A stretch of 64,000 nt of DNA from Methanomassiliicoccales archaeon (GTDB taxonomy: Archaea; Thermoplasmatota; Thermoplasmata; Methanomassiliicoccales; UBA472). Below, piece by piece: positions 1 through 7,900 of the stretch. A model generated the notes under the pieces. The model searched no databases, had not been told where the DNA came from, and was given only the letters and a program-made list of their open reading frames with translations. Position numbers and translations under genes: made by a program. The stretch spans positions 1,097,957 through 1,161,956 of the forward strand of contig CP058896.1 of assembly GCA_013415865.1 (NCBI GenBank), read 5' to 3'. Positions within the stretch are counted from its first letter, which is position 1. Each line of letters starts with the position of its first letter.

Positions 1-1
1 G

Positions 2-274
2 GTATATGTCTATGACGACAAAGAGCTCCAGGAGGCCCAGGAGGAGATCGGCCGGGGAGCGACCATCCAGAGGTATAAGGGTCTGGGGGAGATGAACCCC
101 CATCAGCTCTGGGAGACGACGATGAACCCCGAGACGAGGGTGATGAAGCTCGTGACCATCGAGGACGCCATCAAAGCGGACGAGCTGTTCACGGTCCTGA
201 TGGGCGACGCCGTGGAGCCAAGGAAGGAGTTCATAATGGCCCATGCAAGGGAAGTGGAGAACCTGGACGTCTGA
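2..274 (+). CDS. gyrB: DNA gyrase subunit B, C-terminal end (partial)
   Basis: Only the last 90 codons are present; the gene begins upstream of the window. The frame starting at base 2 contains the signature [10 protein letters not shown] followed by [14 protein letters not shown], the strongly conserved C-terminal Toprim-distal region of bacterial-type GyrB/ParE. GyrB supplies the ATPase and Toprim parts of the A2B2 gyrase that introduces negative supercoils. The stop at 272-274 lies ten bases before the gyrA start, so the two subunits are co-transcribed. Bacterial-type gyrase is a known feature of Thermoplasmatota and some other Euryarchaeota. Identification is secure although the N-terminal half is not visible. 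Confidence 0.95.
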   Translation, partial: VYVYDDKELQEAQEEIGRGATIQRYKGLGEMNPHQLWETTMNPETRVMKLVTIEDAIKADELFTVLMGDAVEPRKEFIMAHAREVENLDV

Positions 275-284
275 GGTGAGATGA

Positions 285-2891
285 GTGGCCGACGAGAACG
301 AGAACAATGGGCAAGATATCCGACCAACGGTCCAGGAGGAGGTCCCGAAGAACCTGATCAAGCGCCCTATAGAGGCTGAGATGAAGAAGTGCTACATCGA
401 TTATGCGATGAGCGTCATAGTGGGCCGGGCATTGCCGGACGTGAGGGATGGGCTGAAACCGGTCCACAGGCGCATCCTGTACGCGATGTACGACATGGGC
501 ATCGCCTCTAACAAGCCGCATAAGAAGAGCGCAAGGGTGGTCGGTGACACCCTCGGCCGTTATCACCCTCATGGCGACACCGCGGTCTACGATTCATTGG
601 TCCGTATGGCCCAACCATTCTCCCTCAGGTACATGTTGATAGATGGTCAGGGGAACTTCGGGTCGGTCGACGGCGATTCCGCGGCCGCGATGCGATACAC
701 TGAATGTCGTCTCAGCAAGATAGCCGAGGAGATGCTGCTTGACATCGACAAGGAGACGGTCAACTTCGTGGACAACTTCGATGGGAGCCTCAAGGAACCA
801 GAGGTCCTTCCCGCGAAGCTACCGAATCTGATACTCAACGGAGCGTCGGGAATAGCGGTCGGGATGGCCACCAACATGCCTCCCCACAACCTCAAGGAGA
901 CCGTGGATGCCATAGTGCATCTCATAGATCACCCCGATGCCGAGGTGATCGACCTCATGCAGTTCATAAAGGGACCTGACTTCCCCACGGGGGGAATTTT
1001 GTATGGTGTAGGTGGCATCCTTGAGGCCTACCAGACAGGAAGGGGCAAGCTCCGGGTCCGTGCAAGGACGGAGATCGAGGAGCACGAGGGCAGGACAAGG
1101 ATCATCGTCAGAGAGATACCTTATCAGGTGAACAAGTCCAAGCTGATAGAGTCGATAGCTGACCTGGTGAAGGACAAGAAGGTCGAGGGCATCACGGACC
1201 TGCGCGACGAGAGCGACAGGCAGGGGATGCGCATCGTCATCGAGCTGAGGAAGGACATTCAGCCGGACATAGTGCTGAACCACCTGTTCAAGCAGACCCA
1301 GCTCGAGTCGGGATTTGGTGTGATAAACCTAGCGCTGGTGAACAATGAGCCCAAGGTCCTGACCCTCAAGGAGCTGCTCCAGAATTACATCGCTCATCGG
1401 CACGACGTCGTGGTGAAAAGGACCAGGTATGAGCTGGCACAGGCAAGGAAGCGCGAACATATACTCATAGCGCTGATCATGGCCGTGGACGCGATAGACG
1501 AGACCCTTGCGATCATCAGGGGTTCCGGGACCCCCGAGGAGGCAAGGAACGGCCTCATGACGAGGTTCGGGATCGATGAAGAACAGGCGAAGGCCATACT
1601 GGACATGCGCCTGCAGAAGCTGACGGGCCTGGAGATCGAAGAGCTGAGGAACGAGTTCGCCGACCTCGAGAGGACCATCGCCGACCTGTTGGACATATTG
1701 GCGAACGAGAGCAGGGTCTACGGCATCATCAAGACAGAGCTGCAAAAGCTGAAGGAGGAGTTCGGGGACGAGCGGAGGACCGAGATAGTGGCAGACGCCA
1801 GGGACCTGGAGGACGAGGACCTCATCCCGAACGAGGACATGGTCGTCATGGTGACCCAGGATGGTTATATCAAGCGCGTCCCGCTCGACACCTACAAGCA
1901 GCAGAGGCGTGGCGGCATAGGCCTCATGGGAATGGAGACCAAGGAAGAGGATTTCGTCACTGACATGTTCGTCACGCTCACCCACAATTTCCTTTTGTTC
2001 TTCACGAACAAGGGACGCGTGTACAGCCTCAAGGCCTACAAGCTCCCGGTCGGATCGCGCCAATCGAAAGGCAAGGCGATCATCAATCTCCTGCCCAAGC
2101 TCGAGGACGGCGAGAAGGTCATGGTGACCATGCCCGTGGAGAAAATATCTGCTGTAGAGCGGTACCTGGTCTTCGCGACGAAGAACGGCATCATAAAGAA
2201 GACGCCATTGGAAGCCTACTCGAACATACGCTCGTCGGGCATAATAGCGATAAGCCTTGAGCAGGGCGATGAGCTTGTGGACGTGAAGATCACCGACGGG
2301 ACGAAGGAGATAATCCTCGCGACGAAAGAAGGCCAGGCCGCAAGGTTCGAGGAGACGCAGGTGCGTCCGATGGGCCGACCGGCGCATGGCGTCATCGGCA
2401 TAAGGATGGATGATGGCGACGAGGTCGTCTCCATGGCGGTGGTCACCCCAAGGTCGATGCTCCTCACGGTCACGGAGAACGGTTATGGGAAGATAACCCC
2501 GGTGGGAAAATGGGAACCTACGGACGAGCACGACGTCTATCGTAAGACCAACAGGGGCGGAAAAGGGGTCATCACAATCAAGACCGATGAAAGGAACGGA
2601 AAGGTCGTCAGCGTCATGGAGGTCGAGGATGAGGACCAGCTGGTCGTCGCCTCCAAGTCAGGCAATGTACAGAGGATCATCGCCTCTGAGATCCGGAAGA
2701 CGGGCCGTGTGGCAATGGGTGTCCGTATCATGAGGTTGAAGGAGGAGGGCGACAAGGTCATCGCCGTTGCCCGTCTGGCGGGCCGAAAGGAGGAACAGAA
2801 GGTCGTTGAGACCGAATCGAAGGGAGACCGCCTGCTCCCTGATATCCCAGAGGAGCCTGGGGGAAGATCCGATACGGGGGAGGATGATTGA
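285..2891 (+). CDS. gyrA: DNA gyrase subunit A
   Basis: This 868-residue protein is the DNA breakage-reunion subunit of gyrase. The catalytic tyrosine is Tyr138 in the motif AMRYTECR. The quinolone-pocket helix reads [10 protein letters not shown] (94-103), with Thr99 at the place of E. coli Ser83 and Asp103 at the place of Asp87. The C-terminal beta-pinwheel begins with a GyrA-box QRRGGIG (540-546), the feature that separates true gyrase from topoisomerase IV. Length is close to bacterial GyrA (about 875). The start is GTG at 285, following an AGGTGAG ribosome binding site; an ATG at 281 is out of frame. It follows gyrB directly and probably forms one operon with it. Confidence 0.97.
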   Translation: MADENENNGQDIRPTVQEEVPKNLIKRPIEAEMKKCYIDYAMSVIVGRALPDVRDGLKPVHRRILYAMYDMGIASNKPHKKSARVVGDTLGRYHPHGDTAVYDSLVRMAQPFSLRYMLIDGQGNFGSVDGDSAAAMRYTECRLSKIAEEMLLDIDKETVNFVDNFDGSLKEPEVLPAKLPNLILNGASGIAVGMATNMPPHNLKETVDAIVHLIDHPDAEVIDLMQFIKGPDFPTGGILYGVGGILEAYQTGRGKLRVRARTEIEEHEGRTRIIVREIPYQVNKSKLIESIADLVKDKKVEGITDLRDESDRQGMRIVIELRKDIQPDIVLNHLFKQTQLESGFGVINLALVNNEPKVLTLKELLQNYIAHRHDVVVKRTRYELAQARKREHILIALIMAVDAIDETLAIIRGSGTPEEARNGLMTRFGIDEEQAKAILDMRLQKLTGLEIEELRNEFADLERTIADLLDILANESRVYGIIKTELQKLKEEFGDERRTEIVADARDLEDEDLIPNEDMVVMVTQDGYIKRVPLDTYKQQRRGGIGLMGMETKEEDFVTDMFVTLTHNFLLFFTNKGRVYSLKAYKLPVGSRQSKGKAIINLLPKLEDGEKVMVTMPVEKISAVERYLVFATKNGIIKKTPLEAYSNIRSSGIIAISLEQGDELVDVKITDGTKEIILATKEGQAARFEETQVRPMGRPAHGVIGIRMDDGDEVVSMAVVTPRSMLLTVTENGYGKITPVGKWEPTDEHDVYRKTNRGGKGVITIKTDERNGKVVSVMEVEDEDQLVVASKSGNVQRIIASEIRKTGRVAMGVRIMRLKEEGDKVIAVARLAGRKEEQKVVETESKGDRLLPDIPEEPGGRSDTGEDD

Positions 2892-2981
2892 GATGCGGGC
2901 ACCGGCATCATCTTATGAAACCGACCGCGAAAGTTTTATCATAGGACCAGACCATAGAACGCAGAACATGACTGGCGGTGC

Positions 2982-3689
2982 TTGAAAGTGTTCAGGAACT
3001 CGATCCCCGGTTTGGACAAGATATTCCGCACGGACATCGAGGCGCCGAAGGTCGTCCTTATCACCGGGCCTCCGGGGTCCATGAAGACGAGCTTCTGCTA
3101 CTCGCTCATGCTCAACTATCTCGAGAAGAATGACGAGTTCGGTCTGTATGTGACCTTGGAGGAATCAGCAGAAAGCCATATGCGCAACATGCGGTCGCTC
3201 AAGCTGGACATGACGAACAATATGGAGATATCCGATTTCTCGGACCTGAGGGACCTTGACGAGATCGTCGATATCGATGACCCCACAAATTATGTCGAGT
3301 TCATAATCCAGATGATACACTATTACAAGAAGAAGCACGGGGACAGGTTCACGGTCTTCACAATGGACTCTCTCGGCGCTCTTTATTCTCTGATGGAGGA
3401 CACCAAGGGCATGCGCAAAAGGATGTATCATTTCTTCAAGACCTTGAGGGATTATAACCTGATATCTTTCATAGTGATGGAGAGGACGCCGGGCGCGCCC
3501 TCGGAGATGATGGGGAACGAGGGTTTTCTCGTCGATGGAATAATAGAGCTGGGCCTTGATAGGTCACGAGGAAAGCTTGTGCGCTTCGTCCGCGTCGAGA
3601 AGATGAGGGCGTGCGATCACAGCATGGAGAGCCATACGATGGAGGTCGGAGAAAAGGGGATCACGGTCCTGGGCCCGACATTGGCCTGA
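2982..3689 (+). CDS. KaiC-like RecA-superfamily ATPase
   Basis: A 235-residue single-domain ATPase of the KaiC/GvpD type. The opening FRNSIPGLDKIF matches the usual 'G(I/L)xxLDxLL' start of KaiC-like domains. Walker A is GPPGSMKTS (about 29-37) and Walker B is the hydrophobic strand ending TMDSLGALYSL (about 126-136). The start is TTG at 2982 behind GGCGGTG; GTG at 2988 is an alternative. A TATA-like GTTTTATCATA lies at 2933-2943, so the gene may have its own promoter as well as readthrough from gyrA. The coiled-coil zinc-ribbon gene follows 33 bases later. Such archaeal KaiC paralogues are often signalling or regulatory ATPases; the substrate here is unknown. Confidence 0.75.
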   Translation: MKVFRNSIPGLDKIFRTDIEAPKVVLITGPPGSMKTSFCYSLMLNYLEKNDEFGLYVTLEESAESHMRNMRSLKLDMTNNMEISDFSDLRDLDEIVDIDDPTNYVEFIIQMIHYYKKKHGDRFTVFTMDSLGALYSLMEDTKGMRKRMYHFFKTLRDYNLISFIVMERTPGAPSEMMGNEGFLVDGIIELGLDRSRGKLVRFVRVEKMRACDHSMESHTMEVGEKGITVLGPTLA

Positions 3690-3722
3690 GACCATCAATA
3701 GCTATCTGAAAAAGGTGAAAGC

Positions 3723-4808
3723 ATGGTGGACGAGCAGGTGCCAATCTGGGACGTCATCGAGGAGTTCAAGAACAAGATCAAGGTCCAGGAGATAGACCTG
3801 AAGAAGAGAAGAGAGGAGCTTGACAAGCGCGAGGCCAAGGTCCGAGAGGATGAGAGGGAGATGGCCGAGCTCAGGGCGGACCTGGATAAAAGAGCGGCAT
3901 CCGTGTCCGCGAGAGAGACGTCCATAGGGGCACGCGAGGCAGATGTGGCGAAGAAAGAGGCCAAGCTTAGGACCCTCGAGGCCGAACTGGCCGCCATCGA
4001 GAAGCATCTTACCGCTGAAAGGGCAGTGATGCAAAGAAGGCTGGCAGAGATGACGGAACGGGAGGCCGAACTGCTCAGGATGTCAGAGGTCTGTTCCGAG
4101 GGCGAGGTCAGGGCGAAGGAGGCCCTGGCGCATTTGTTGGCCGCGGAAGAAAGGATGCTTGCTGAGGAGGCAACGCTCAAGAAGTTGCTCGAGGAGGCTT
4201 CTGGCAGAAGGGAGGAGATCCTTGCCAGGGCAAAGGTCCTAGAAGAGCAGAGCGCATCGGTAGCGGCCAGCAGGCGCCTGATGATCGAACAGCAGAAGAG
4301 ATTGGTGGAGCTCGAGCGCACGTTGAACGAGAGGGAGAAGGACCTGAACGAAAGGGCGCTCTTCCTCGAATCGAGGATAAGGAACATCCCAGCCCAGGCC
4401 GAGGACGTCATCCCAAGCATCGGACCGGTGCCTGAGGAGGGCAACGCCGCGGCCCTGGAGGCTAAAGTGGACGAGGTCCCGGAGATGAAGAGCGTACCGG
4501 CACCGATAGAGCCAGAAGTGCATGCCGAGCCAGCATCCATACCACATGAGATAAGCTGCCCCAAGTGCAGAACGATGATCGAGGCAACGGCAGAGAACTG
4601 TTGGGCATGTGGAGCGAACGTCAAACAGGCATATGAGGAACTCAATCGACCGGTCCAGGTCCAGGAGCCCCCTGTCCAACCGGCGCCGAAAGAAGAGACC
4701 AAGACCCCTGTTGGAGATGGAGGACGCGATGAGCAGAAGGTCGCCCCCGCCCATGAAGAGGAGGCAAAGAGGCCGGTCTCGATAAGAAAGATAATAAAAA
4801 GGAAATGA
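3723..4808 (+). CDS. Coiled-coil protein with zinc ribbon and basic tail
   Basis: This 361-residue protein has a long, highly charged heptad-rich region (about 12-225, rich in E, K, R, L and A) that should form an extended coiled coil. A linker follows, then a four-cysteine zinc ribbon (CPKC near 279, CWACG near 295), then a proline/glutamate-rich segment and a basic C-terminus RPVSIRKIIKRK. No signal peptide or membrane segment is visible, so it is probably cytoplasmic. The ribosome binding site AAAGGTGAAA precedes ATG 3723. The tail resembles the last part of the giant membrane protein encoded next (PRTFRKIVKRD), which suggests that both bind the same partner. No named family recognised. 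Confidence 0.7.
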   Translation: MVDEQVPIWDVIEEFKNKIKVQEIDLKKRREELDKREAKVREDEREMAELRADLDKRAASVSARETSIGAREADVAKKEAKLRTLEAELAAIEKHLTAERAVMQRRLAEMTEREAELLRMSEVCSEGEVRAKEALAHLLAAEERMLAEEATLKKLLEEASGRREEILARAKVLEEQSASVAASRRLMIEQQKRLVELERTLNEREKDLNERALFLESRIRNIPAQAEDVIPSIGPVPEEGNAAALEAKVDEVPEMKSVPAPIEPEVHAEPASIPHEISCPKCRTMIEATAENCWACGANVKQAYEELNRPVQVQEPPVQPAPKEETKTPVGDGGRDEQKVAPAHEEEAKRPVSIRKIIKRK

Positions 4809-4815
4809 GGCCCGA

Positions 4816-4845
4816 CCTTTTTTTTCAAAAATATTTTTATATTAT
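4816..4845 (+). terminator. T-rich terminator after the coiled-coil gene
   Basis: Two T-runs (4818-4825 and 4834-4838) directly follow the stop codon at 4808 without a strong hairpin, as is usual for archaeal transcription termination. Confidence 0.5.
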
Positions 4846-4904
4846 TCGCGGTAGCCCGTGATGGCCAATTTTTATAATCTATGTATTTTAATATTATTTC
4901 AGGC

Positions 4905-4945
4905 CATATGTATTTATAATCCGTGAAGTTTATTTTATCCGATTA
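4905..4945 (+). promoter_or_regulatory. AT-rich promoter of the giant surface protein
   Basis: The 159-base gap before ATG 4968 is strongly AT-rich. It holds two TATA-like boxes, TATTTATAAT (4911-4920) and TTTATTTTAT (about 4928-4938). Either would place transcription start 10-26 bases before the ATG, giving a short leader with little or no ribosome binding site. Confidence 0.45.
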
Positions 4946-4967
4946 AACGAAGTCATCGGGTGGGCTT

Positions 4968-7900
4968 ATGAAAATGGGGGATAAACTAACAAAGTTCGCT
5001 AGTGCGATGATCGTATGGTGCATGGTGTCGACCTCGTTGTTAGGTCTTTTGCTGGTCGCGGCACCGATCGTCGCGGAGGGAGCCGGCGTTTCTAACGCCG
5101 ATGTAACGATAGGCGCAGACAACCCTCTTGTGATCATGGGCGGCATATATGTCCTTGGTCACAATCTGACCGTAGGGTCTGGGGGGACCGCCTACTTCGA
5201 GAACTGCAGGATCAATGTGACACAGAACTACGACCCCGCTCACCCGTTCGACCCGGCCGATTTGATGTATTGGATCAAAGTGCAGGATGGCGGTCAGCTA
5301 ATCTTGAAGAATGTCACGGTGACGAACCAGCTCGTAACTCAAAACATGCCCGCCCCAGGTCTCGGCATCATCGTCAGGAATGATGGCTACATGCTCGTTC
5401 AGAATTCTACGTTGGCATTCCCAGGGCACTTCGTCGTGGACAACGCCCATCTGATCATGTGGGACTCCGTCGTCAAAGGTATCGACGCCCAGACTATAGC
5501 AGAAGAATGCGACTTGAGTTATTTCGTACCCGATTACTTTGATGATGCCCCTGTGATGCTCTTCATATCGAGCGACGTCCAGCTTTATAACACAAAGCTT
5601 TTGGGCACATTTAAGAACTCGATTTGGACCAACACCCCTGATCTCTTAAGCTTCAGCTACCCATTTGCAACAGACGATTCTAGCAGGAAGACCGTCACCT
5701 ACTCGTTTGAGAGGAACGTCCTACCATCTGTCACCGGAACGGCCGTCGGCGAGAACGCTGTTAATCTGACAATGGAGGATGGACTATTCTACTCTGTAGA
5801 GGCTGGAGAACAGCTCACCTCACAAGGATTTGACATCGCAGGCCTATCGTTCTCCTCCGCCGATGTTGGGTTCATCACCCTCAATATACAATACTCGGCA
5901 CCATATCCATTTGCCGACGCAACCCCAGATGCTTTCAGTTATACCATCCCCTTCGGAAGCCCCGTGGCCACTGGCATAACCGTGACCCCGACCTGGGGGC
6001 CTGACCCATCTGATGATATGGAGATCGTGAAGTCAGCCTCACTCCCATCAATGTCATCACAGGACCTGGCCAACCTATTGATATCATATACGAATGGCGG
6101 ATCAAATGTGGTCAAGATAAATAGGATATGGGTAGATGTTGGCTTGGAGTATCAGTCTTACAGGAACATAACTCTGGCAGGCAACACAAATTTCCTGGCG
6201 GTCAACTCGGTGTTGGATATAAACAATTATAACTACACCGATGAATACAATTATACGTGGAACAAACTGGTTATAGCGGACCAGGCCACGGCGTACCTTT
6301 ATGGCGTGAATGTCACCGACACAAAAGGAACTCCATCGCCAGATGGAATATCGCCGATAATCTGCGATAGCAAAAATGTAATTATCCTACCCGAAGAAAA
6401 GAGTATACTTGACAACACTGGCCAATCTATAACTTCTTTGTTCATGAATGATGATAATTATTATTCTATACAAAATGGACAAACATTCAACATTAATAAA
6501 TTTACAACAAACGGTCTTTCTGGAGGGTTGTTAAGTGCGAGGCTATATGTCAGATATATTGCAAATGTGGGATATACAACTTCAAATTATTTGACATGGG
6601 GAATAGGAGAGAGCTCTGTAAAAAAGAATGCTATATTGTTCTCATACCAAACTGGAGAAACTCAGGTTTCCTATGATTTGTTTACAAATGGAGTTACAAC
6701 AATAGAGGACATTCAAAGTCTCAACATATCATTTGAAAATGTGGGTGGAGAAACAATCGGCATCGATCAGCTTTGGTTAGAAATTGAACTCGATCCCAAT
6801 GTTTACATATATAGGTGGGCCAATTTCAATGTAACCGACGAACAAGCATTACCTGTCGATGGGGCCAAGATCAGTTTGGTTGACCAGAGGGGTAATCCAT
6901 TGGTCTATATCAGCCCCTCTGGTACGAGCTCCACCCCTCCAATAGAGGTATTGAATTATTTGGGGAGAACAGCCTCAGACTTCAATATAACAGATCCATT
7001 TGGCCATGCGTCTGTACCAGTACTCACCGAGATCGTGAACAGCTGGTCATTACCTAGGTCCATGGACCTATATGGTGTAAGGTCTCCGATGAGGTATGAT
7101 GCCACGGTCACATATGTAAATGCAACATCTGTATTGTTCGATGAGTCTGTAGCAGTCTCATTCGAACAGTTCCCAGAGATGAGCATTGTAGGTCTCGACC
7201 TGGATGTTAAAATGGAAGGTCTTTATGTCGACAAGCCAGACTTATTGCCGATCAACCCAGGTCACAGTCCTGAACCCATGTATAAAAATATGACCGGTTC
7301 GACCGTCAATGTGACAGTCTGGAATAAAGGAATTACAGCTGCGCAATTTATAACGGTACAAGTCTTAGACATCTATAAAGCCAAGACCATCATCGTGGCA
7401 AATGTGACTGTAAATTCTCTATTGCCAGGAGAGTGGGCGGTCATAACGGTGCCATGGGTTAACAACACAGATGGCCTTCACGAGATCAAATTCATTGTGG
7501 ACCCCAAGAACACCATTCTCGAAGAGGATGAGAGCAATAACGCCATCTCTCATTATGTGAATGTTCTGCCTCTATTGCCAGATCTCTCGGTCTCAAATAG
7601 CGATATCAACTTCAGCATGACCCCTGCGATGACCGGCATCCCATTGACGATAACAGCCACCATCTATAACACATATGGAAGGGCAGATGCAGTGAACGCC
7701 ACGGTCAGCTTCTATCTCGGTCAACCGACTTCAGGTGGAATATTGATCGGGACGGATCGTGTGACGGTCAGTGCAGGTGGGCAGGTCAATGCCACCTTGG
7801 TCTGGAACCCCAGTGTCGTTGGTAAGTTCACGATATATGTGGTGGTCAGCGGCGTTTTGGAATACTCATATGCGAATAACCAGGCATACGCCAACCTTGC

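Noticed and set aside
1329-2531. 400-codon open frame on the minus strand opposite gyrA
   Set aside because: It lies wholly within gyrA, mirrors its codon bias, has no recognisable domain and no ribosome binding site; it is a product of GC-rich third positions.
3695-4828. 377-codon minus-strand frame opposite the coiled-coil gene
   Set aside because: A serine/leucine-rich low-complexity shadow of the charged coiled-coil repeats; not protein-like.
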